DNA from: Rhyacichthys aspro
Taxonomy: Eukaryota; Chordata; Actinopteri; Gobiiformes; Rhyacichthyidae
Reading direction: 5' to 3'
Assembly (NCBI GenBank): GCA_036850595.1
Contig: CM072148.1
Span: 19,648,731-19,712,730, forward strand
Length of the DNA: 64,000 bases
Shown: one piece after another, positions 37,641 through 48,880 of the stretch
Numbering within the stretch: the stretch's first letter is position 1
Layout: each line of letters starts with the position of its first letter
Notes under the pieces: generated by a model
What the model was told of the DNA's origin: nothing
The model's database searches: none
Seen by the model: the letters and a program-made list of their open reading frames with translations, nothing else
Translations under genes and position numbers: made by a program

Positions 37641-39913
37641 ATTGAACATCCAATTTGAAAAACACTTCACCAAATTCTACCTACATATATACACATGTTA
37701 TATTTATTACGCCCCAAACCTTCTTACAAGAATTTGTGCTTAAGCAACATGAGTGCTCTTCTTCTTCAGCAGTGCTCTGTTTGTCGGCTTGACAGCTCCT
37801 TTAATGTATATAATATTACAGTACAATCATTTTGAGTTCGATTTTAATCAACTATGTACATTTTACACAATGCATCACATGCCTTAACTACCTTAATGGG
37901 CTACAATACTAAACCACACTTTAAATGCAACCAGAATCAAAGCCCAGAAGCAAGACTTAACATGCAGCCCAGTTTTACATCAGCTAACTCTGCATCTTTT
38001 GCATCAAACTGAATCCATCTCCTAACAAAAAGCTGTCTGCCTGTACGTTTACTGTAGAAACTGGCTTTAGTCGGTCTTTAAAGGCTCGTATTTCCATAGG
38101 TGTGTCTCTGGGCTTTAACAAGTTTTTCCCAGATAGCGCCCCGAGGCTTACTGCAGGCAAGGCTTTCCAATCAACACACAGAGAAAATGCTGAGAGATGC
38201 TCTACAGACCCAGCCAAACAGATCTGGTATTATTATAAACCCAGATGCACATAAACAAGGCATGTATGAGTTAAAATATACAGTAGTGACAGAATAAGGG
38301 CTGCATTTCATGTGGAGCTGATTATCTACTCATTGATTTCCATCCGTTCAATTACATTACATCAGAAGAGCAACTGAGCATGGCAAAAACATATCACCCA
38401 GTTACAAAATCGAAAGAAAAGGATGAAGCAAACAAAATGTAACTATTGCAAGAATTGAACATCAACCACAGTATGAGCTTTGAGTGGAAGCTAAAGCAAT
38501 TCCTTATATGTAATATTAGTCTACAGGGAAACTGAGTGTTTAGATGCCCAAGAACCTGTGGGTTTTTGTCAGGCCCCCTTTAGGCTTTACTCCAACACCT
38601 GCATCTCATTCTTGCTCATGTGTGTTTATGCAAATGGAGTATGAGGTCTTACAGTTTTTGTTTTTTTTCCCCCAATTCTCTAGTAACATTTCCATTAAGG
38701 TACATCCACATAAGAATGAATTGGACTTGACCTTGAAAAAGGATATTAATCCCTGTAAGGCCTTAACAAACCTTAATATGTATTTTCACATTAAAAAAAC
38801 AGCAACAAAAATGACATTTATGGATCTCATTGGTCAGTATGGTGAAAACATTGTAATTAGACCTTTTTAACTGGTTATAAACTCACCCGACTTTCATCAT
38901 CAACCTTCAGCACACTGCATATTCTCTGATTAGTATGATATACATTATGTTGATATTGAAATTCTCCTTCTCTAAAAACAAACAAACACACACAAAAAAA
39001 CAAAACAAAAAACACACAAACACTGATTTATGGATCCAAGGCCTCATACAACAGTGTGTCCAAGGTAAAATAAGTGTTCAGTCTTTTTCAATATTTGGGT
39101 CTTTGGGGGTTAACAAAGTAAATGTGAATTTTAAATTTCAAAAATGAGCAAGAAACAGACAGCGAACAAAGATAGAAAAATCCTATTAACATATTATTTA
39201 CTATTTGCTATTTACACAACATTCGCACAATATTTGCAGATTTTATTTTTTATTCCTATTTGAGAGAATACAATTAACATAAATATTATAGTATTCAAAT
39301 GTTATGCTAATCAATTGTCTCAACATGAATGAGGTTTTGCAAATGATATATTTAAGCACAACAATATTTTGGATTGTATATTTTGTGTCCCTGTCAAAAG
39401 TGAAACTGTGGTAACTAGTCAAACTGTAAAGCTTTTATTATGTGATGATTGACAATTGCATGTGATATGAAAACACATCTGTCACTTTGCATGTATCATT
39501 TGTCTCAACATTTTCACCACAAAGATAGTTTTCTATGTGTTTCAATGAAATACTATTCAGATCTTTTAGGGATACCATGAATGATTATACACAGTGTCCT
39601 CATCTGGCTGCTTTAATCTTCAAATCCATTTATCTGACAGCCTGATGAGACCTGAAGTGCTCTGCCATTAAATACTCTCCTCAAGGCTCAGCTCTGGCCA
39701 TCAGCATCTCAGCCTCAGGTAACCTAAACATGCATTAAGAGGTGCATTGTAGCAATCATTTCCAAAAACATTTTCAGACTCAATCAACAGAGCATTCATA
39801 TTTTATTCCACTACTTTCTTCACAACTACAGGTGCATACATCTTTACTTATATATAAGAGCACTGCTGTAGGTAAAAGAGCAATTGGCACTTCCACACCT
39901 TACACCGTGATCA
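37641..39913. other. Non-coding; nothing assigned
   Basis: No supported gene; an A-rich CAAA/CACA stretch lies near 38975-39025. Confidence 0.5.
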
Positions 39914-39976
39914 GCTATGGTAGCCCTGCAGGGACATGCTGCAGACAAACCCAGTGGAAATGGTTCTGATAGTGAT
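39914..39976. repeat. Unclassified dispersed repeat, copy 1
   Basis: GCTATGGTAGCCCTGCAGGG followed by ACATGCT, then AGTGGAAAT and TCTGAT after a variable spacer. The same blocks occur in the same order at 51609-51676. Family unknown. Confidence 0.6.
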
Positions 39977-41462
39977 TTCTCTTAAAAAGTTGGTCATAAA
40001 GCAATGACTTTAATGCAATAATGTGTGATGATGTGCCTTAGTACAGAAAAAGTCAATGCTGTGTTTCACTGCTTGACCTAGGGCCTTTTAAAACTATTTA
40101 ACCTCGATAGCAGTGACAACTTGAGGAAAAGTGCTGACAAGAGACATTAACAGTGATGCACCTTAAACCTTTCTCTACAAATTTGACTACACAGCTGAAA
40201 AAATCATAGCTGCTGTCATACCACAAATAAGTAGACTAGAATCAGCAATACTGGACACTTTTTAACAGTTGAGTACAATAACAACGTAAAGCTGACTAAA
40301 GAATATTTTCCCTAAAAAGTACATACATTTATTGTAATACTTTGCTTTACACAGAAAGTACCTTCGAATTTGACAACTGTCTTATTGAAGATAACCAATG
40401 ATTCTGTGATTATCTTGCTGCAAATATCACCTGTGTGAGAAAAAAGCATGAATACAGAACTAAATGTCAGAGGAGGCATTGGGCTTTGATTCTTGAAACA
40501 CTCTTCACGCGACGTTTCCCACAAATAGATAAGACCATCAGCTGAAAATGTCCTAAAATGTCATTTAACTATTGTGAACGACTTGAAATTTGACACAGTG
40601 CTTGATTACAGTGTTAAATTGTGACTGAGCCAATCACAGATGTCTTCTTTCAAACCCCCTGCTGCAAAAGCTAAGATCAATTTGACATCAGTTATGCTTT
40701 GTTATTGCATTTCTTAAGTCAATATTTCAGACCTGGCTTCAAAAGGTTTCCTTTATTTGCAGAAGAAAAAGCAATGCAAGAAAAAGTGACACTTCTAAGG
40801 ACTTCTGTTATGTTTTTCATTACATTCTCTTCATAACCTCCAATTATTTTTATTAGGGTTGCCCTGTTACCAACAGCCTTACTCAGTACTCACTTGTTTA
40901 GCCTACAGATACTTTCACTGCAGTGTGACTTTTAGTTGTGTCTTTTCTCTGTGTAGTGTGTCTCTATATATTTGAATGTAAATAAAGATAATAAAAGTAG
41001 CGCAAACAAGAAGTTTAAAACTGCCTTTTTTTTAAATAAGTCAGTATTAGGACATCAAGATGGTTCAGAAATGCTTCCCAACCCCTCTCTTTTTCATAAG
41101 CATTTTGTTTTCATTCAATACAACAAATAATCCAATTGATATGGAGATGATAAAGAGTCACGGCGCCTACTTTAATGAAAACTAGTACATATATGTTGGT
41201 GTTGATCAGCCACAAGGGTTTTATAATGGATGAGAGGCACCATTCTGTCAGGTTTGTGAAGTTTTGGAATATTTGTGAAGGGCGTAATAGAAAAAGGCCT
41301 TCTTTCAGTTTTGGTTTTGACATATCCAGGCTCCAAAACTAAGAAGTCATGTGATCTTGGAAAATGTGAGCTTGAGCTATATTTCAGAAACATGAGGAAA
41401 TGAGGAAATTACCAAGAGGTCCTTGTAAATGAACAGAAAGTGTTTTTTTGTTTTTTTCAGTC
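39977..41462. other. Non-coding; nothing assigned
   Basis: No gene recognised. Around 40965-40995 the TATATATTTGAATGTAAATAA string could be an old LINE tail, but nothing upstream supports it. Confidence 0.45.
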
Positions 41463-41511
41463 AACTGGTTTGATTGTATTGTTTTAAAAATAAAGTACAA
41501 TTAAACCAGTT
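41463..41511. repeat. Inverted repeat, 16-bp arms
   Basis: AACTGGTTTGATTGTA (41463-41478) is complementary to TACAATTAAACCAGTT (41496-41511) with one G-T wobble and a 17-nt loop. It could fold as DNA or RNA. Confidence 0.9.
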
Positions 41512-41912
41512 CACCACCAAAAATCACAAAAGATCAGATTTTAAACAATGCAATCCCACAATTACCTTCCTACTCACTGTGTGAAAGCTTTGCCAAATGT
41601 TTTGTGTGTTTCACTTTGCCTCCATTCTCTATCTGTTGATATTTCTTCTTTTTTTACCTGTTTTCTGTGTGCTCTGAGATGTAGCCAGCACTGGAATATG
41701 ACGTACTGTATAAAGGTCATTTTTATTACAATATATAATACAAAAAGAAGGAAAAAACATGAGGTTCTAAAACTGATTCAAATGCGTCAATAAATAAATA
41801 CCTAATAAATAAACATGGCTCTGACATCTGTTTATGGTTCATAATTGGTAAGAACTTCAATTAAAAACTCAATTTCTTGAAAAAGTAACATTGGGAGCTA
41901 CAAACACATTTG

Positions 41913-41973
41913 CAGTGTGTGTGTTTTGGTGTGTGTGTGTGTGTGTGTGTGTGTTTTGGTGTGTGTGTGTGTG
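41913..41973. repeat. Compound (TG)n array
   Basis: Three TG tracts separated by two TTTTGG interruptions. It yields a Cys-Val-rich chance ORF. Confidence 0.95.
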
Positions 41974-44150
41974 CAGTGGTCTCTGTGTGTGGCCTGTTTC
42001 TTATTCAAAGTGACATTTTAAGCCGTTTAGCTGTCACTCAGCAGCGCAGCGGCACAGTGTTGATGACCACCCACCCCCCCACAGGGGTTTTGGTACGACC
42101 CACTGGAGCCTTGCCTGTTAATAAGGGTCCTGCCATGTCCGGTGGGTCGGGGGGGCTGACAGGATAAGTGGCTATCCTAGCGGGAGTGACACAGCTGAGT
42201 AAGTCTGGAGTCTCTGATGTGATGTCTAATAAGACTTTAAAGGAATGAAAAAGGGGCCGAGTGGAGGCAGAGGGCCAGTTAAGTGCTAGTCATTTGAAGC
42301 TCTTTTGACGGGAGTTTTTTAGTGCAGTGACAGAGAAACAACAGACAGGCTTCTGAACTTTCCCAGGCCGAGGAAAGCAAAGTGAGTGTGGTGAGCGTCG
42401 TGGGAGCTTATGATGACACATGTAACCAACACCACTGCTGCAGAGTCTCAGTTTATGTTTGTGACACTGAATATATTCAAACTTTATCAAGACCATTTAC
42501 TTATCATCCGTCAGTTTTGGTCAATTATATAAAATGTGCTTTTGGAAAATATTCAATAAGCAACTACAAGGTAGGGTTTGCAACATTTTGTGGTAAATGG
42601 TTGAATAAAGTTCCTCTTACCATATTTCCTGTCTAGACGCTGTCTCTCTGTTATATAAAGATTGACTGAACATAGCTAAAATATGAATATCCTTTTTAAT
42701 AATGCCCAGTGCAGACAAACTGAGCACTGATTAAGATGCACTCTTTTTTTAACACACTTTCTTGCATGTGAAGAATATCAAATCTTTCTATTACCCTTTT
42801 CTGCTGGATTTCCCCAAAGAAAACAGCATGTCCCTAGCTCTGGGAAGGAGCTGTAGTCTGAGGTGTGGCATTTTAAGGTGTTAAATGTATCCTTTGTGAC
42901 AATTTCATTATGTGTAGTTAATGTAATTATTGTACAAATGTTATATATGGGTAAATGGTTCAGTAAACCTTAAACATGAATTAAAAAAAATAACATTTCA
43001 TATATAATATTGAAATTTGAAATTGTGATCAATCTTTTAACCCACATTCAAATGTTTATATCTTCTCAACCTTCATGATTATTTGCATGAGTTAGATCTC
43101 TCTAGAAAGTCTTTATACTTTCTGCTACATTTGTCAGAATATAAACTGTGATCTAAATAGTGGCCTTTTGTAATGAGAAAAAAAAAGTCAGTTTTTTCTT
43201 ACTTCTGACATGTAAACTTTTCAGTCTAAATATTGGTCTGGGGCTTTATGATTCAACTACAGCGAGACTAAACGTAAATTGTGTACATAATTTAGGAAAG
43301 ATATCACAAAGTATGACAAATCCATTATTTTCCATTTAAATTCAGCTCCACAGGCCACATTCTGAACAGATAAATGTTTTACCTATTTTGGCTGCTCTGG
43401 TGTTAAATCCATCAGATAATTTTGTAAACTCATTCTTTTCCTGAATCTACAGATACATCTATGTAAAAGGAAGTATGTTGTGGAGAAAGGCTATAAAAAG
43501 TCATAGATAGACTGTATGGTAGATAGTTTACTAAAATTGACCAGTAGTAACTTACTAAGGTAGACTTTAACACTTTAAATACACCAAAAGCACATGACAA
43601 AGTCTAGCGGTGTTGTTGTTGTGCGTCAGTCTAAGAGCAAAGCAGTTCATTACAATGCGTCCTGGGATTATGTTTGTCTCGTATGCTCTAGCAGCTCATT
43701 GTGTGTGTTTTGATGAGACTGTGCGTGCGAAGCTGGCTCAGCGGACGTTTGGTTTTTGAGCCTGGCAAAGCGTTTGGACGGCTGTCTGTGTGCTTGGCCG
43801 GATGGCTGAGCTGCCCGCTGGACCACACAGCAAAGGCGCTGTATGACTTTAATCCTTGACAAACTTCAAATGTGTCCCGTGTATCAAGACAACTTCAGTT
43901 CTGTCGCTGCAGAGAAATTTGCATGATTTATAAAACAGAGAAGTTATTTGGTGACTTTTGCATTCAAATAAAAGCTGAAAAGAATGTATATATTTTGTTT
44001 ATTTGTAGATGTTATACCCCATTCATGAATTAAAGCAAGTATGAACACCTACTTTTTGTAACCATCGAGTATTTAAGATATATCAATATATTTTGTCTTT
44101 TTGAGATGAGACTATAAAAACACAAATAATGCTGTAGAGCCACACTGCAA
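41974..44150. other. Non-coding; nothing assigned
   Basis: No gene recognised. 43600-43870 is GC-richer and carries one 64-codon minus frame without domains. Confidence 0.5.
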
Positions 44151-44172
44151 TTTTTTTTTTTTTTTTTTTTTG
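44151..44172. repeat. Poly-T run, 22 nt
   Basis: Uninterrupted T22 on the plus strand, possibly the tail of a minus-strand retro-insertion. No body is recognisable to its right. Confidence 0.9.
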
Positions 44173-47033
44173 TCCCTGTCTCCTTCACTCACTCTGTCGC
44201 AGCTCCTTTCCTATTCCAAGTCAGCCTTGTTGTTGTAAAAAAGCTTTGGAGTTTGGTTTTAGCAATACTGTGTGCCTTAAAGCCAATAATAAATAATATT
44301 CACTTCATAATATTAAAAATAAGTCAGTCAGTCCTGTAAACTTTTATTCACGTAGAGCTAACCTAACCCTTTACTTCTTTGAAGCTGGTACTTGGAGATC
44401 TAAATATTTTAAGAGATTGGATACTGAAAAGTTTTACATACTGCTCTAAATAATGTTGTATGAAAAAAAAAGTTGAGTTTTTCTCCTGATTTGCTGAGGG
44501 TTAAAGAGAAAACACAGGAAAACTTTGCTAAGAAAACAAACAAAACACAGCCTTTACATTATGAGACTGAGACAAGACACTTAGTTTAATTGAATATTCT
44601 ACTGCTGTATTTGTGAGATTGGTTTCTGTTGTCAAAAAATTGAGCACATTTTCTTAATTTTGGACATAAAGGACCAGTCAAAACCAAAAAATATCTTATT
44701 AATCCTCATCATTACTGTGAAAGAATGAAAAATTCAACCACATTTGCAACCAAGAACAACAATTCAAAACAACCAATGAGAACAGTCCCCTAGAATCTAT
44801 AGACAACACTAATCTATCCCTGGAGTTATTACTTAATTACAAATTTATTCAGTGTTTCTATGGTAACCAACTATTCAAAATACTAAAAAAACACTTCTTC
44901 TCAAATGTCTTGAAGTACTTGAGACAAATTATACAATAAACAATTTATTTATTTATTTAGTCTGCATCATTATTTTTAAATGAAAAGTCTACTCTTCTTA
45001 AGCAAAAACTGACAACATTTGGTCAAAGACAACAACTTGATCTTTGTTTAATTCATTCAACACTAACATTTACCCATACGAGCCACATTTTTAAATGGTT
45101 TCTATGGTAACCAACTATCCAAAAGGGCAAAGTGCGAAATATACTTGTTAAACCGTTTTGGAGTTGAATTAAACACATTTTTACTCTGACCTGTCTCGTC
45201 CTTGGACACAGAGCTCTTGGGATTTTAACTCAACACCAAACAAAACCATAACTAGTTAATTGTCTACATCATTCAAGTGTTGGAGTCATTTTTTTTCTAA
45301 TTCTGCCTTGTCCTCTAAACACTAAACCCTCTATTAGTTTGTACTTGTAGAGTTTGGATTTTATAACCTTTTCTCTATGTCCTAAAAGCCTTGGACTTGT
45401 TTTGGTCTCAAAACACACAGGAATGGTCATGACTCCCAATGAAAGAGCTTGAGGATTTAATGGTCATATCAGTCAGGTTCAAGGAATAACAGTAAAGATT
45501 TTGAAGTTGAAATAAATTCAGTATTTGTCCTTAACATGCCAGAACTGATTTGGCAGCTAGTTTATTCTGTATACAAACGCTATTGCACAGTTTTAAATAA
45601 GAAAGCGTAAACAGCCTAATGCACTGTAAATTAACAGAATTGGATCCTATACATAAAAAGTAAATTGGGTTTATTTTTTTAACAAGACACAATCTCAAAG
45701 TAAAAGCAGATGCATTTAAGTACTTCTGGCCCACACACCAAGAATAGTTTAAATCTTTTTCAAGGCGGATGTCTCTTGAGCTCAGGTGTCTCTGATTTCT
45801 GTTCAGACAAAGAAAGTTACCCCAAAAAACAAATTAAATTTACCCATTTTAAACCACTTGTACTAATACCCTTTCACACTTTCACCCAACTCTGCATTCT
45901 AGCTCCCAAATATTAATGTGACTTATGAGATTTATGTGACATATGAATCTCTATATTACAAATATCTGAAGAAACAGGCATGGGGGATGCTGTTTTCCTA
46001 ATTTAAGGGTCAAAGAAGGGTAAAAAAGTGATGTAGAACCAGGAATCAGTGTGTTTTTATCAACCACCCTCATGCCAAATGAACAAACTGTACTATATCT
46101 TTTTAAAATCTATAATTTTACCATGAGCAAGAAGCTTGGAAGCTGCTGCGGACAAATATGCGTATTTGTATCCAAAATAATGCCCAAATGCTTCCATTTT
46201 GTAATCTTATTAGCATTAATATTTCTTATAGCTTGATTATTCATTGAGTTTCATGCAACACACTGCCAGACATTAACTGTGCGTTCATACTGGTCCATCA
46301 TCTGTACTTCATCCCATCACATAAAATACTTGTCACTTTTCCCACACATGTATGAACACATTTACCCTTCTATTCAACAACAAGCAACTTTATTTTAGCT
46401 GTGGCTTGTATAGATGCCAAATCAAGAAAAACACTGTGTCTGAGGAGACTTGAAAAGAGTGAGAACACAGGGCCAGAGGATGCTCCAGGGACTTTCTATA
46501 CCTTCACAAGTGTCATCCTTCTACTTCAACACCAACAGCCAATTAGCAGAGCTGGTGCCAAACATAGACTCGACTGGATGACTGCTTTACTGCCTGGCTG
46601 CTTTACAACAACAACAGTTTTCATCGGCTGCTGCGCTGACTGTCTTTTCCTTTTTCATTGGCATTAATCCTTCTGGTGATACTTCCATAAGAGTTTTTAT
46701 ACTTCATTGGGTCAATTAAAGTAGCACCGCGAAACTTGTAGCGCAAAAATATATAGCCTTTTCTCAAAGTCATTTTGTTGGTTCTTAGACATGAGATCGG
46801 TAGAATCATCGTCTCACTGACATAGTACCCTCGGCTGGACAGAATTACCTTTCCTGCCCTGAGGCGAGGACATAGCTCTTTAAGTTATTATAACATTGTA
46901 AATAATATGACATAAAAGCTCCCCTCATATTGTCCTATAGAACGCTTACACTTTTGCTTCAGATTGATCCACGTCTGTTATCTTTATGGGTTAGAGTTAG
47001 GGTGACATTTAATTTCATTAACATGGTCTAAGA
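44173..47033. other. Non-coding, with a 21-nt direct repeat
   Basis: The 21-nt string beginning GTTTCTATGGTAACCAACTA occurs at 44854-44874 and 45098-45118. No gene recognised. ORFs at 46401-46667 and 46621-46809 are chance frames. Confidence 0.5.
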
Positions 47034-47461
47034 CAGTGGTGTAAAACTCAAAGTGGTGAGGGGCTGCGATAGTTAATAAAAATCCTTTCAGGGCCTGAAG
47101 ATGGAAATATTTGAATAATTTAATTCAATTTTGATAATGAGATTTCATCATCATTTAAATCTTACAAAAGTTATCTTTAACATTCACTTTCTCCTTTTAT
47201 GGAAACTATTTTTAGTTGGATTTGAAAAGGTTTTAGTCGCATTTGTACTGGTTTAGTTGGATTTCAACATATTTTAGATGGATTTGAACAGGTTTTGGAT
47301 GGATTTGAGATTTTATTTATCAAATCAAATCTATATAAAACCTGTTCAAATTCAATTAAAACCTAGTGACACAAATTTCACCTACTAAATGCCTTGAAAG
47401 GCCACATAAAACATTGAAAAGGGCCGCATTTGGCCCCCGGGCCTTGAGTTTGACATATGTG
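47034..47461. mobile_element. Non-autonomous hAT element
   Basis: The left end CAGTGGTGTAAAACTCAAAG and the right end CCTTGAGTTTGACATATGTG are imperfect inverted repeats. GGGCCGCATTTGGCCCCCGG lies just inside the right end, as in other hAT elements. Flanks gtctaaga (47026-47033) and ctctaagc (47462-47469) match at 6 of 8 positions, as expected of an aged 8-bp target duplication. The 428-bp interior has no transposase but contains four degenerate 21-bp repeats at 47218-47308. Confidence 0.85.
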
Positions 47462-47566
47462 CTCTAAGCCTTTCTTTTACTCACTATGACACTACTGCTG
47501 CTGGAAACTTTTTCCTTCAGAATGAATAAACTATGCATTTGATCTTATCTAGCCAATCAGAAGCAA

Positions 47567-47663
47567 AAGTAGCAGAAGATAAAAGTATTTTATTTTAAAG
47601 TAGCCATATAGATGTTTGATATAAGGCTACTTTATAATAAAATACTTTTACTTTCTGCTACTT
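47567..47663. repeat. 97-nt near-perfect inverted repeat
   Basis: Arms at 47567-47605 and 47625-47663 are 39 bp each and differ at three positions. The left arm starts AAGTAGCAGAAGATAAAAGT and the right arm ends ACTTTTACTTTCTGCTACTT. The loop is 19 nt. As RNA it would have 36 Watson-Crick pairs, one G-U and two mismatches, which is within the size range of animal miRNA precursors. It could equally be a foldback transposon remnant. Confidence 0.9.
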
Positions 47664-48689
47664 AGTAGGTTAGGTTAGTACAGTAGGTTAGGTTTGTTGT
47701 TGTCACCATGGCATGCTGCAAATGGAAGTGTAACTATGGACAAAGACTATATAATCACACATTACTTTATGTTGAGAATAAACATTACATGAAATTGACT
47801 GTTGTCTTGTTGTTTGCTATTACACTTTAAAGTTTTATCTTGTCATGTGTGCATTTTAGGGTGGAAGTAAAGGCAAATGTCCACTTTTTATTTCTATACA
47901 ATTATGGCATTTAGTCCTTTATAAACAGTTTGTATCAAGTCTCTTAAGCCAGTATATGATGTGCATCTAAAGCAGCCCATGGACTTTTAGGTGAACACAG
48001 TTTACAGACATGAGGGATGTGTGGAAGCGGATGTACGAATGACTGATGCACAGTATTGAACAGTACAAACAAAAAAAAAGATAAAATCAATGGCTGTCGG
48101 GGAAAACAGACAGGGGAAACTTACCTTCTGCTAGTGTGAGGTCAGCTCCATCAGTGTGATCATGAAAAGGAAGAAGACATGTTTGAAATGTTTGTGTGCC
48201 TCTCGGTGAAAACGCTTGTCAGCAATCAGTGTGGACTGCCCGCTGCACAAGGTTAAGCAGGGGTTGGTGGTTGTCAAGAGTGAGCAGCAACACTTCAAGT
48301 TGAATTAAAGCACTCATGTTTAAGATGGCCTCTGGACAGAAACAGTTGACATTGCTGGATTTAAGTTGGTTTGTGTTTAACATCTTACAGTGGATGTAAG
48401 GTATTTATAAAAAAAATTCCCAACAATTGCTCATGAGAACGCCTGTCATTTCAGACCAATACCTAACAAAGTCTAAAGCCTCATTTCCAGTGGAGTGGTA
48501 CAATACCTGTCGGGTTAGTGCAGCTAAGTTTATATTTCCTAAAGGGACAATTTTATCACCACAGCTTCATGATTATTGTATGTTTTCAATAAAGTGTTTC
48601 TTTGTTTTGTTTTGTTTAAACAAAGCTAGCGTTTATTATTAACAGCTGTTTCCGGCTTCAAACAGAGTTGGCATTGTATGCATCTTGCT
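47664..48689. other. Non-coding; nothing assigned
   Basis: TTAGGT-rich string at 47664-47696. A good minus-strand splice-donor match (AGAAG|GTAAGTTT) at 48114-48126 has no supporting exon or coding context. Confidence 0.45.
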
Positions 48690-48880
48690 TTATTTTTATC
48701 GTCTACACTGCATTAAACACAAGCAGAATTAGTGACATTAACTACTATGTCCCTTAAATGTAGGGAATTTAATGTTCAGAAAGCTGGGAATAACTTACTG
48801 CATTTACTGCAGCAGTGTACAGCTGTTACTCCAGCCTCTGACATCACCAAACACCAGGATTTACTCTCTTTGAATTTGCA
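48690..48880. repeat. Unclassified dispersed repeat B, copy 1
   Basis: TCGTCTACACTGCATTAAAC and CAAACACCAGGATTTACTCT match, in order, TTCTACATTGCATTAAACCC and CTACACACCAGGATTTACTC near 51967 and 52053. Spacing between the blocks differs. Family unknown. Confidence 0.55.

Noticed and set aside
41910..42167. Cys-Val-rich ORF
   Set aside because: It is a translation of the compound TG microsatellite.
47664..47696. Telomere-like TTAGG repeats
   Set aside because: Only four interrupted TTAGGT units; vertebrate telomeres are TTAGGG and tandem.
48114..48190. Orphan minus-strand first exon ending in a GTAAGT donor
   Set aside because: The donor match is good, but both short ATG frames before it stop within a few codons and no downstream acceptor or exon was found.
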